NCBI RefSeq assembly: GCF_019100495.1
Contig: NZ_JAHRVA010000006.1
Coordinates: 171,216 to 235,215, forward strand
Length of the DNA: 64,000 bases
Source: Falsochrobactrum tianjinense
GTDB taxonomy: Bacteria > Pseudomonadota > Alphaproteobacteria > Rhizobiales > Rhizobiaceae
Direction of reading: 5' to 3'
The number at the start of each line of letters is the position of its first letter. The first letter of the stretch is position 1. The notes under the pieces are model-generated. The model made no database searches and was not told where the DNA came from. It saw only the letters and a list, made by a program, of their open reading frames with translations. Positions 9,511-17,565 of the stretch are shown piece after piece. The translations under genes and the position numbers were made by a program.

Positions 9511-10281
9511 TTACGCGCCTTCAGCCGGAGCCTCAAGGGCTGGTTCAACAGGAGTTTCAGCCTGTGCACCGATGTCGATGCCCATCGCGCCCTGCTGGCG
9601 GGCAATGCCGTCAATTGCAGCACGAGCAATGAGATCGCAATAAAGGGCGATGGCGCGGGCAGCATCGTCATTGCCCGGAATCGGGTAATCGATCTGCTCG
9701 GGGTCGCAGTTCGAATCGATCACAGCAACAACCGGAATGCCAAGGCGCTTGGCTTCCTGAATGGCAATCGATTCCTTGTTGGTATCGATGATGAACATCA
9801 GGTCCGGAACCGAGCCCATGTCCTTGATGCCGCCCAGAGCGCGGTCGAGCTTTTCGCGTTCGCGTTCGAGGTTCAGGCGCTCCTTCTTGGTGAAGCCCTG
9901 TGCGTCACCAGCCAGAAGTTCGTCAAGCTTGCGCAGACGCTGGATCGAGTTGGAAATCGTCTTCCAGTTGGTCATCATGCCGCCGAGCCAGCGGGCATTA
10001 ACGTAATACTGGGCCGAACGGCTGGCTGCATCGGCAATAATGTCCGACGCCTGACGCTTGGTGCCAACGAACAGAACGCGACCGCCACGGGCAACCGTAT
10101 CGGAAACGATCTTGAGCGCGTTGTGCAGCAGCGGAACGGTCTGCGACAGATCCATGATGTGGATATTGTTGCGGGCTCCATAAATGAAAGGAGCCATTTT
10201 CGGGTTCCAGCGGTGCGTCTGGTGGCCGAAGTGAACGCCAGCTTCCAGAAGCTGGCGCATGCTGAATTCAGGCAATGCCAT
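9511..10281 (-). CDS. rpsB: 30S ribosomal protein S2
   Basis: Small-subunit protein bound late at the head-body junction. The 256-residue product begins [20 protein letters not shown] with the family motif [13 protein letters not shown] and contains [10 protein letters not shown] and [21 protein letters not shown] as split family signatures. The C-terminus is Ala/Glu-rich. The start at 10281 is used although the frame continues to 10335. A structured leader of about 150 bases precedes it and may be the site of feedback control by S2. Confidence 0.97.
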   Translation of the reverse strand: MALPEFSMRQLLEAGVHFGHQTHRWNPKMAPFIYGARNNIHIMDLSQTVPLLHNALKIVSDTVARGGRVLFVGTKRQASDIIADAASRSAQYYVNARWLGGMMTNWKTISNSIQRLRKLDELLAGDAQGFTKKERLNLEREREKLDRALGGIKDMGSVPDLMFIIDTNKESIAIQEAKRLGIPVVAVIDSNCDPEQIDYPIPGNDDAARAIALYCDLIARAAIDGIARQQGAMGIDIGAQAETPVEPALEAPAEGA

Positions 10282-10319
10282 CTGTATTTTCCTTTTCCGG
10301 TTTGACCTCCACGGGCTGA

Positions 10320-10363
10320 GGCGATTACTCGCCACCGGAGGCTGAGGCCGGATTTCTCCCGGC
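10320..10363 (-). promoter_or_regulatory. Structured rpsB mRNA leader
   Basis: On the minus strand upstream of rpsB, two perfect hairpins occur in tandem: GCCGG...CCGGC (10347-10363) and GGCGA-GTAA-TCGCC (10320-10333). They lie between the predicted promoter and the rpsB start. In other bacteria S2 represses its own mRNA through a leader structure; autoregulation here is inference. Confidence 0.45.
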
Positions 10364-10435
10364 GAAAGCCCAATCCCGTGTGTGGAATAGGCGCGCTGTT
10401 AACTTATCGCGCCACAAAATGCAAGTCTTGCAGCC

Positions 10436-10441
10436 ATTATA
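10436..10441 (-). promoter_or_regulatory. Predicted -10 element of the rpsB promoter
   Basis: The minus strand reads GCGCTATAATGGC, a perfect TATAAT with a G/C-rich discriminator side, about 150 bases before the rpsB start. A -35 element about 17 bases upstream (CTATTG) is weak. It also lies immediately after the eipB 3' end, where a new operon would begin. Confidence 0.5.
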
Positions 10442-10464
10442 GCGCCAAAGACGGACCACAATAG

Positions 10465-11304
10465 CTATTCACAGGCCGTTTTACCGCCTTTCGTATCGAA
10501 AACATCAAGCTTGACGAGCTTTCCATGCATGGAAAAGTCGCCATAGTCCATCGTCAGGTCGCGCGTGATACCGTTTCTGTAGAGCTTGAAATTGATGCGA
10601 TAGATCGGCAGGCCGTCCTGCTTTTCCTTGTCATCGAAATAGGCAATCGTCACCGGCCAGGCATGATCGTCCGTCAACGGTCCCATGACCTTGGCTTCTT
10701 CGTTCTTCGCTTCCTGTGCCTTGCCTACGACAACGGTTGTTGCCACAACGCGGTCGGCATCCTCCGAAGCATCGAACAAGGTCGTCTGATAGAATTTCTC
10801 ACCCGCTTCTGCCTTGCCGATGAGTTCCTCCATATGCGTGGTGGGAAATTGCGTGGCTCGCAGGTCGATCCGGCTTTCCTTGGGCTTCGAAAGTTCAACG
10901 ACTGTCTTCTTGCCGTCCAGCGTGGCATCGCCGCGCACTTCCTTGATCAGTTCCTTGTCGACAAAGGTCTTGTTTACGAAGCGGAACTCCTTGCCGTCAC
11001 CGCTTTCAAATGTCGCGGTTTGCTGATCGGTCAGGCGCTGCGGCTGCTCGTCCATATCGATACGTGTCACAAAGCGGAAATTGGTCGTATAGCCCTCGCA
11101 GGCCGAGCCATTGAATTCATAGACCATACGACCCGACAGCCCGCTGATTCCCGATTTTTCGTCAGCACGGTCGAGCATCAGATCATAAACCGCACGATGG
11201 GGCGCCAATATCACCGCCGAAGCCGCATTGGCGGAGCCTGCCAGTACGCTCCAGACACAAACTGCCGCTCCACCTGTCAAAGGCGCCATTCTGAAAAACC
11301 GCAT
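10465..11304 (-). CDS. eipB: EipB-like periplasmic envelope integrity protein (DUF1849)
   Basis: Homologue of the Brucella envelope integrity protein EipB, a periplasmic beta-spiral protein needed for envelope stress resistance. The 279-residue product has a signal peptide (MRFFRMAPLTGGAAVCVWSV, cleaved near ASA at about 28), then SVILAPHRAVYDL and GRMVYEFNGSACEGYTTNFR, typical of DUF1849. Two Cys remain in the mature chain, one in SACEGY and one at the extreme C-terminus (KTACE), matching the disulfide described for EipB. The start at 11304 follows GGGAG. It is codirectional with and upstream of rpsB, an arrangement I do not recall from Brucella abortus. Confidence 0.88.
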   Translation of the reverse strand: MRFFRMAPLTGGAAVCVWSVLAGSANAASAVILAPHRAVYDLMLDRADEKSGISGLSGRMVYEFNGSACEGYTTNFRFVTRIDMDEQPQRLTDQQTATFESGDGKEFRFVNKTFVDKELIKEVRGDATLDGKKTVVELSKPKESRIDLRATQFPTTHMEELIGKAEAGEKFYQTTLFDASEDADRVVATTVVVGKAQEAKNEEAKVMGPLTDDHAWPVTIAYFDDKEKQDGLPIYRINFKLYRNGITRDLTMDYGDFSMHGKLVKLDVFDTKGGKTACE

Positions 11305-11447
11305 ATATGAATCTCCCGATCTGTTATGCTGCATGATAAAAAAACTCGTGGCGGAAGCGAGGCAAAAAACGCACCATCCCCGAAAGCTTTACCGATTCTA
11401 TCTTTGAACCGGATGCGGACATCACTTGTAATCAGGGAGTAACTGGA

Positions 11448-11912
11448 ATGGCCGATACATTCGACAACCGTCTTGAAAAACTGGGCATATCCTTGCCGGA
11501 AGCCGCCGCACCTGCTGCAAACTACGTTCCATTCGCACAAAGCGGCTCCCTTCTTCTTACCTCCGGCCAACTTCCGCTAGAAGGCGGCAAGCTCATGCAT
11601 ACAGGCCCAATCGGTGATATATTGACGGTTGCGCAAGGCCAGGCTGCCGCCCGCGCCTGCGCGATCAATGTGCTTGCACAGGCAAAAGCTGCGCTTGGTG
11701 ACCTTAACCGCATCAAGCGGGTGGTGAAAATCACCGTCTTCGTTTCTTCCACCGTCGCTTTCGTTGAACAGCACCTGGTTGCCAATGGTGCATCCGATCT
11801 ACTGGTCGATGTGCTCGGCGATGCGGGAAAACATGCCCGCTCGGCCGTCGGCGTTGCAAGCCTGCCGCTGAATGCCCCCGTGGAAGTGGAAGCAATCATC
11901 GAGGTCGCCTGA
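11448..11912 (+). CDS. RidA/YjgF family protein
   Basis: Member of the RidA superfamily; the best-studied members hydrolyse reactive enamine/imine intermediates made by PLP enzymes. The 154-residue length and sequence (SGSLLLTSGQLPLEGGKL, QAAARACAINVLAQAKAALG, ARSAVGVASLPLNAPVEVEA) fit the longer RidA subgroup often annotated as endoribonuclease L-PSP. I do not see the RidA catalytic Arg context clearly (the segment is ARSAVGVASLP), so the exact activity is unsure. It reads divergently from eipB and is followed after one base by the glycerophosphodiesterase gene, so the two are likely cotranscribed. Confidence 0.85.
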   Translation: MADTFDNRLEKLGISLPEAAAPAANYVPFAQSGSLLLTSGQLPLEGGKLMHTGPIGDILTVAQGQAAARACAINVLAQAKAALGDLNRIKRVVKITVFVSSTVAFVEQHLVANGASDLLVDVLGDAGKHARSAVGVASLPLNAPVEVEAIIEVA

Positions 11913-11913
11913 A

Positions 11914-12639
11914 ATGTCATCGCTCGATTGGCTCACGAAACGACCAATCGCCCATCGCGGGCTGCATGATCTGAATAAGGAGCGCTGGGAAAACACCCTC
12001 CCGGCCTTCGAAGCTGCGGCAAAAGCGGGATTTGCCATCGAATGTGATGTACATCTCACGCGCGATGGCGGTGTTGTTGTGTTTCACGATGACGAACTCT
12101 TGCGGCTCACGGGACGTGAAGGCCGGATCACTGATCTGACGACCGCGGAAGCCACTGCGCTTCCTATTGGTGGCACGATCGACCATGTACCGACACTGCG
12201 CCAGGTGCTCGATCTGGTCGATGGTCGCGTGCCCGTCATCATCGAACTCAAGGGCATCGAGGGCCGCGACGACGGCCTCGTTGCAGCCGTGGCGAAGGAT
12301 CTTCGATCCTATAAGGGTGAGGCCGCGATCATGTCGTTCGATCATCATTTGATTCGCCGTTTCAAAACAGATGCGAAAGGCATTCCCGGAGGATTAACGG
12401 CAGAAGGAACCGGAGTGAGAGATTTGGAGGCGCATTTCTCAATGCTCGTGCATGAGATTTCCTTCGTCTCCTATAATGTCCATCATCTGCCCAACCCCTT
12501 CATCCGCTTTGTGCGGGAGAAATTGCATATGCCCGCCATCAGTTGGACCGTACGTGACGCCGATATGCAAAGGCACAGCGAACTCAACGTAGATCAGGTC
12601 ACTTTTGAAGGCTTCGATCCGCGGGCGCTTGTCGCTTGA
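11914..12639 (+). CDS. Cytoplasmic glycerophosphodiester phosphodiesterase
   Basis: Hydrolyses glycerophosphodiesters to glycerol-3-phosphate and an alcohol. The 241-residue protein shows the GDPD TIM-barrel signature: AHRGLHD with the catalytic His near residue 12, ENTLPAFEAAAKAG, IECDVHLTRDG (metal ligands Glu and Asp, second catalytic His) and VVFHDD. No signal peptide is visible, so it acts in the cytoplasm (UgpQ-like). The ATG at 11914 begins one base after the upstream RidA stop, indicating translational coupling; the longer frame from 11872 overlaps that gene and is not used. Confidence 0.92.
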   Translation: MSSLDWLTKRPIAHRGLHDLNKERWENTLPAFEAAAKAGFAIECDVHLTRDGGVVVFHDDELLRLTGREGRITDLTTAEATALPIGGTIDHVPTLRQVLDLVDGRVPVIIELKGIEGRDDGLVAAVAKDLRSYKGEAAIMSFDHHLIRRFKTDAKGIPGGLTAEGTGVRDLEAHFSMLVHEISFVSYNVHHLPNPFIRFVREKLHMPAISWTVRDADMQRHSELNVDQVTFEGFDPRALVA

Positions 12640-12691
12640 CGAGAAATTGCCCGCGCCGCAAACTTGCAAAACGAGCGGCAAAGGAACAGCG

Positions 12692-13879
12692 GTGAGCGAC
12701 AAGGACAAGCAGACGGAACAAAGCTTCGTTCTTCGCGTCGTCGAAAGCATCGACGACTTTACGCAAGACGAATGGAACAGCCTTGCCGGAGCATCCCGAC
12801 AGGATACGGCCTACAATCCCTTTATTTCCAGGGCTTTCCTGTTAGCTCTGGAACAGTCCGGTTCGGTATCGCGCAAAACGGGCTGGTTGCCGCGCCATTT
12901 GCGCCTCGAAGATGAGCGCGGTGAACTGATCGGTGCCGTTCCCAACTATCTCAAAGGCCATAGCCAGGGCGAATATGTCTTCGACCATGGCTGGGCCGAC
13001 GCTTTTGAACGCGCGGGAGGGAGCTATTATCCAAAACTCCAGGCGGCTGTTCCCTTCACACCGGCAACCGGACCCAGACTTCTCCATCATGTGGACTATG
13101 ATCGCGAAGCCGTGCAACTGGCTCTTGCCGCCGGGCTACGACAGTTGACGGACCAGATCGGAGTATCATCCGCCCATGTGACCTTCGCGCCATTTCATGA
13201 AATTAAGCCTCTGGAAAAAGCTGGATTCCTGCATAGGATAGATGAGCAATTCCATTTTATAAACAATGGCTTCTATGATTATGATGACTTTCTAAATGAG
13301 CTTGTGTCGAGAAAGCGTAAAGCGCTGAAGAAAGAACGGCGCGACGCCTTGTCCGACGGGATAGAAATCGACTGGATCACCGGCAGCGACCTCACCGAAA
13401 CCGTGTGGGATGAGTTTTTCACTTTCTACATCGACACAGGTAGCCGGAAATGGGGGCGGCCTTATCTCAACAGGGCCTTCTTTTCATTGATTGGCGCTAC
13501 AATGGCCGATGATATTCTGCTGGTCATGGCGCGTCGCGACGGGCGTTATATTGCAGGTGCAATTAATTTCATTAGCAGCGATACACTTTACGGGCGTCAT
13601 TGGGGTTGCATCGAAGACCACCCGTTTCTGCATTTCGAGGTCTGTTACCATCAGGCCATCGACTTCGCCATTGAACATAAATTGCGCATTGTCGAAGCGG
13701 GGGCGCAGGGCGAGCACAAGCTTGCGCGCGGCTACGTGCCTGTCACCACTCATTCCGCACATTATATCGCGCATGAAGGACTGCGAAATGCAGTCAATAA
13801 TTACCTGGAACATGAACGCCGTGAAGTCGCGCAGATTCATGAGGCACTCAAAGAGCATTCTCCCTATCGGCGGGGATAA
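12692..13879 (+). CDS. FemAB-like/GNAT peptidoglycan-type acyltransferase (PF04339 family)
   Basis: A 395-residue protein of the family often named peptidogalycan biosynthesis or GNAT N-acetyltransferase COG3146. Visible features are the N-terminal SIDDFTQDEWNSLAG, the central YVFDHGWADAFER and PFTPATGPRLL, and the C-terminal GRHWGCIEDHPFLHFEVCYH and VEAGAQGEHKLARGY, all typical of the family. Substrate is unknown for most members. A GTG start at 12692 is chosen because AAGGAA precedes it by 5 bases and the conserved sequence begins soon after; the frame is open upstream to 12605 but that part is not family-like. It lies 52 bases after the phosphodiesterase. Confidence 0.82.
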   Translation: MSDKDKQTEQSFVLRVVESIDDFTQDEWNSLAGASRQDTAYNPFISRAFLLALEQSGSVSRKTGWLPRHLRLEDERGELIGAVPNYLKGHSQGEYVFDHGWADAFERAGGSYYPKLQAAVPFTPATGPRLLHHVDYDREAVQLALAAGLRQLTDQIGVSSAHVTFAPFHEIKPLEKAGFLHRIDEQFHFINNGFYDYDDFLNELVSRKRKALKKERRDALSDGIEIDWITGSDLTETVWDEFFTFYIDTGSRKWGRPYLNRAFFSLIGATMADDILLVMARRDGRYIAGAINFISSDTLYGRHWGCIEDHPFLHFEVCYHQAIDFAIEHKLRIVEAGAQGEHKLARGYVPVTTHSAHYIAHEGLRNAVNNYLEHERREVAQIHEALKEHSPYRRG

Positions 13880-13948
13880 TCCCGTGCAGCTTGCGCGAAG
13901 CCAATGGATGCCGTGTGATTGAAATATGCAAATATTGGAGAGAATAGC

Positions 13949-14371
13949 ATGTCTGCCACCTATGATAATGACAATATCTTCGCCAAAATCCTGCGTGGTG
14001 AAATTCCCTCGACGCGCGTTTACGAGACGGAACATGTGCTGGCATTCATGGATGTGATGCCCCAGGGAACGGGGCATACGCTCGTCGTCCCCAAAACCCC
14101 TTCGCGCAATCTGCTCGATGCAAAGCCCGAAACGCTCGTAGAAGCCATCCAGGCGGTGCAGAAAATTGCCAATGCCGTAAAAAAGGCGTTCAACGCCGAT
14201 GGCATAACCGTCATGCAGTTCAATGAACCTGCCTCCGGGCAAACGGTTTATCACCTGCATTTTCACGTCATACCGCGATTTGAAGGTGTCGCCCTAAAGC
14301 CTCACAGCGGGCAGATGGAAGACCCTGCCGTTCTTTCAGCAAATGCTAAAAAAATCATCGCATCCCTTTGA
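13949..14371 (+). CDS. HIT family (Hint-type) nucleotide hydrolase/transferase
   Basis: Histidine-triad protein, 140 residues, probably hydrolysing nucleoside phosphoramidates or related substrates. It carries FAKILRGEIPS near the N-terminus, GHTLVVPK in the middle and the triad HLHFHVIPRF at about residues 96-105. The ATG at 13949 follows GGAGAG; the frame open from 13919 is not supported. It ends just before a bidirectional terminator shared with clpA, which reads from the other side. Confidence 0.92.
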   Translation: MSATYDNDNIFAKILRGEIPSTRVYETEHVLAFMDVMPQGTGHTLVVPKTPSRNLLDAKPETLVEAIQAVQKIANAVKKAFNADGITVMQFNEPASGQTVYHLHFHVIPRFEGVALKPHSGQMEDPAVLSANAKKIIASL

Positions 14372-14387
14372 TAAATAAGGAATTATA

Positions 14388-14417
14388 AAAATGGCCCTTC
14401 CGAAGAAGGGCCATTTT
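14388..14417. terminator. Bidirectional rho-independent terminator between the HIT gene and clpA
   Basis: A perfect 13-bp stem, AAAATGGCCCTTC (14388-14400) with GAAGGGCCATTTT (14405-14417), loop CGAA. It ends in T-rich sequence on the plus strand and in A-rich sequence read from the minus strand. It lies between convergent genes, as expected for a shared terminator. Confidence 0.85.
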
Positions 14418-14422
14418 CATTT

Positions 14423-16897
14423 TCACTTCTTGCGCGGCACCTTCGGCACCGATGATTTTGGCACGGCGGTTCTGGCTGTCGGTCTAGCCACCGGCTCATC
14501 CTTACCGGCCAGCACCTTTTCCTTTTCCACCTTCTTCGGAGTCGCCTTTCTGCGCTGCGGCAATTTCTTTTCTGCTGGAATGTCCTTCTTCGGCTTAACC
14601 GGCTTGTCGGCTACCGATTCCAGCAGGAGATCGGTCTTGCCATCGGGTTTTGTCGTGACATCAACGCGCACCGTTCCACCCTGCTTGAGCTTGCCAAACA
14701 GAACCTCATCCGCCAGCGGCTTCTTGATGTGCTCCTGAATGACGCGAGCCAACGGACGCGCGCCCATCCGCTCGTCATAGCCCTTTTCGGCAAGCCATGC
14801 GATAGCGGCTTCGGTCAGCTCGAAAGTCACGCCGCGTTCGGCAAGTTGAGCCTCAAGCTGAAGCACGAATTTCTGCACCACCTGATGAATGACCGGAACC
14901 GGCAGCGGGCCAAACGGCACGATCGCGTCGAGGCGGTTGCGGAACTCCGGCGTGAACAGCCGGTTGATCGCTTCCATATCGTCGCCTTCGCGCCGCGTTG
15001 AACCGAAGCCAATTGCGGCTTTGGCCATGTCGGCAGCGCCCGCATTGGTGGTCATGATCAGGATTACATTGCGGAAGTCGATCTTCTTGCCATTGTGATC
15101 GGTCAGCGAGCCGTGATCCATCACCTGCAGCAGAATATTGAACAGGTCTGGATGAGCTTTCTCAATCTCATCAAGCAGTAGAACGCAATGCGGATGCTGA
15201 TCCACACCATCGGTCAGAAGCCCGCCCTGATCGAATCCAACATAGCCGGGAGGCGCGCCGATCAACCGCGAGACGGTATGACGCTCCATATATTCCGACA
15301 TATCGAAACGCAAAAGCTCGACGCCAAGCGAAGCAGCTAGCTGCTTCGCCACTTCTGTCTTGCCAACGCCCGTCGGCCCGGAAAACAGATAGGAACCAAT
15401 CGGCTTGTCCGGCTCGCGCAGGCCCGCACGGGCCAGCTTGATCGAAGCCGACAGGGCCTCGATCGCCAGATCCTGACCATAGACCACGCGCTTGAGTTCA
15501 GCATCGAGATGCGACAGAACCGCTTCATCGTCCTTGGAAACCGACTTGGGCGGAATCCGCGCCATCGTGGCAATGGTTGCCTCGATTTCCTTGACGCCTA
15601 TCGTCTTCTTGCGCTTGTTTTCAGGTAGAAGCATCTGGCTTGCGCCCGTTTCGTCGATCACATCGATTGCCTTGTCCGGCAGTTTGCGATCCGAAATATA
15701 ACGCGCAGAAAGCTCGACCGCCGACTTGATGGCATCGACTGTGTATCTGACCTTGTGGAAGTCCTCAAAATAGGGCTTGAGGCCCTTCATGATCTCTATC
15801 GCATCCGGGATCGACGGCTCATTGACGTCTATCTTCTGGAAACGGCGCACCAGCGCGCGGTCCTTCTCGAAAAACTGGCGGTATTCCTTATAAGTGGTCG
15901 AACCGATGCAACGAATCGCCCCGGAAGAAAGTGCTGGCTTGAGCAGGTTTGATGCATCCATAGCACCGCCAGACGTAGCCCCTGCCCCGATCACCGTATG
16001 AATCTCGTCAATGAACAGAACGGCGCCCGGATATTCTTCCAGCTCCTTTACAACCTGTTTCAGGCGCTCTTCGAAATCGCCGCGATAACGGGTGCCTGCA
16101 AGCAAGGTCCCCATATCGAGCGAAAAGATGGTTGCGTCAGCCAGTGCCTGCGGCACCTGCCCTTCGACAATACGCTTGGCCAGACCTTCGGCGATCGCCG
16201 TCTTGCCGACGCCGGGATCGCCCACATAGAGCGGATTATTCTTGGAGCGGCGGCAGAGAACCTGAATTGTGCGGCTGATCTCGCTGTCACGCCCAATTAG
16301 TGGATCGATACGTCCAGCCTTGGCTTTCTCGTTGAGATTAACGCAATAGGCCGTAAGTGCGTCCTGCTTTTTCTTGGCACTTTCTTCCGCTTCCACGCCT
16401 GTGCGCTCTTCGCTCGCGCTTTCAGCACTGCGCGGCGTCCGCGGCTCATTGCTTTGCGTGCGCTTGGAAATACCATGCGAAATATAATTGACGGCATCAT
16501 AGCGCGTCATCTGTTGTTCCTGGAGGAAATAGGCAGCATGACTTTCACGTTCGGCAAAGATGGCGACCAGCACATTGGCCCCGGTCACTTCTTCGCGATT
16601 GGACGACTGAACGTGAATAACGGCACGCTGAATCACGCGCTGGAAAGCTGCTGTCGGCTTGGAATCCTCATCATAGCCGGTGACGAGATTGTCCAGTTCA
16701 CGGTCGATATAGTCGGTAACGATACGTTTGAGATGTTCCAGATCGACGTTACAGGCGCGCATGACTGCGCCCGCATCCTGGTCGTCGATCAGGGCAAGCA
16801 ATAAATGTTCGAGCGTCGCATATTCGTGATGCCGCTCGTTAGCGATTGTGAGGGCTTGATGCAGCGCCCTTTCAAGGCTGGGGGAAAACGATGGCAT
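14423..16897 (-). CDS. clpA: ClpA, ATPase subunit of ClpAP protease
   Basis: AAA+ unfoldase that feeds substrates to ClpP, working with ClpS. The 824-residue protein has the N-domain (about 1-140), first AAA module with Walker A GDPGVGKTA, second with GPTGVGKTE, and the IGF loop (AIGFGST) that docks on ClpP. Unlike E. coli ClpA (758 residues) it carries a basic Lys/Pro-rich C-terminal tail of about 60 residues after the second AAA module. clpS lies 6 bases upstream on the same strand, giving a clpS-clpA operon that ends at the 14388 terminator. Confidence 0.96.
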   Translation of the reverse strand: MPSFSPSLERALHQALTIANERHHEYATLEHLLLALIDDQDAGAVMRACNVDLEHLKRIVTDYIDRELDNLVTGYDEDSKPTAAFQRVIQRAVIHVQSSNREEVTGANVLVAIFAERESHAAYFLQEQQMTRYDAVNYISHGISKRTQSNEPRTPRSAESASEERTGVEAEESAKKKQDALTAYCVNLNEKAKAGRIDPLIGRDSEISRTIQVLCRRSKNNPLYVGDPGVGKTAIAEGLAKRIVEGQVPQALADATIFSLDMGTLLAGTRYRGDFEERLKQVVKELEEYPGAVLFIDEIHTVIGAGATSGGAMDASNLLKPALSSGAIRCIGSTTYKEYRQFFEKDRALVRRFQKIDVNEPSIPDAIEIMKGLKPYFEDFHKVRYTVDAIKSAVELSARYISDRKLPDKAIDVIDETGASQMLLPENKRKKTIGVKEIEATIATMARIPPKSVSKDDEAVLSHLDAELKRVVYGQDLAIEALSASIKLARAGLREPDKPIGSYLFSGPTGVGKTEVAKQLAASLGVELLRFDMSEYMERHTVSRLIGAPPGYVGFDQGGLLTDGVDQHPHCVLLLDEIEKAHPDLFNILLQVMDHGSLTDHNGKKIDFRNVILIMTTNAGAADMAKAAIGFGSTRREGDDMEAINRLFTPEFRNRLDAIVPFGPLPVPVIHQVVQKFVLQLEAQLAERGVTFELTEAAIAWLAEKGYDERMGARPLARVIQEHIKKPLADEVLFGKLKQGGTVRVDVTTKPDGKTDLLLESVADKPVKPKKDIPAEKKLPQRRKATPKKVEKEKVLAGKDEPVARPTARTAVPKSSVPKVPRKK

Positions 16898-16903
16898 GTG
16901 ACC

Positions 16904-17254
16904 TCACTTTTTCTCCATTACGCATTGTAGTGGATGCTGGTTTTGCCGGGCAAAATCCATGACCTGACTTACTTTGGTCTCCGCGACCTCGTATGTAAAG
17001 ACACCGCACTCGCCAACACCATGATTGTGAACGTGCAACATGATGCGCGTGGCGTCTTCGAGGTTTTTCTGGAAAAACCGTTGCAGAACATGAATGACGA
17101 ACTCCATCGGCGTGTAGTCGTCATTGAGGAGCAGAACCCGGTAGAGGCTGGGTTTTTTAGTTTTAGGCTGCGTCCGCGTGACTACGACGGTACCGCTATC
17201 CGGCCCGTTTCCGCCGTCGGTCTTGCTCTGCATGACTAAATCAAACTGCCTCAT
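16904..17254 (-). CDS. clpS: ClpS, ClpAP adaptor for N-degron substrates
   Basis: Delivers proteins with destabilising N-terminal residues to ClpAP. The core contains [21 protein letters not shown], split here by family convention, and the segment [21 protein letters not shown], which shapes the N-degron pocket. Length from the ATG at 17254 is 116 residues. The start is uncertain: ATGs at 17278, 17263 and 17233 are in frame and none has a strong ribosome-binding site. It is followed after 6 bases by clpA. Confidence 0.93.
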   Translation of the reverse strand: MRQFDLVMQSKTDGGNGPDSGTVVVTRTQPKTKKPSLYRVLLLNDDYTPMEFVIHVLQRFFQKNLEDATRIMLHVHNHGVGECGVFTYEVAETKVSQVMDFARQNQHPLQCVMEKK

Positions 17255-17565
17255 CGAACCCATCACCCGGATGCCCATCTATCTGGCCTGCTCACCCTCT
17301 TATGTAGGGCAGCATGGCCTGATTTTAAGGTCTTCGGCAACACTTGCAACCGGAGTTGCGGAGATCGTACCCAATTTATTGACCCTCATTCATAAACGCA
17401 CTCCAACGTCCCAGAACCAACGGGCAATTTTTTTCAAGTTTTATGAATAATGCAGTTACCATAAACGGATTGGTAACGCTGATGGCAGTAGTATCGCTGA
17501 ATTAGATTGCTGTGTGCCTTTTGCGCCGCAGTTTAAAAAAACCGGGATACAGGCAGGTCAACATC
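17255..17565. other. Divergent intergenic region between clpS and the carboxypeptidase gene
   Basis: A 311-bp region with no gene that I can support. It must hold promoters in both directions. A perfect 6-bp inverted repeat GTTACC (17455-17460) and GGTAAC (17472-17477), separated by 11 bases, is a candidate operator. Confidence 0.45.
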
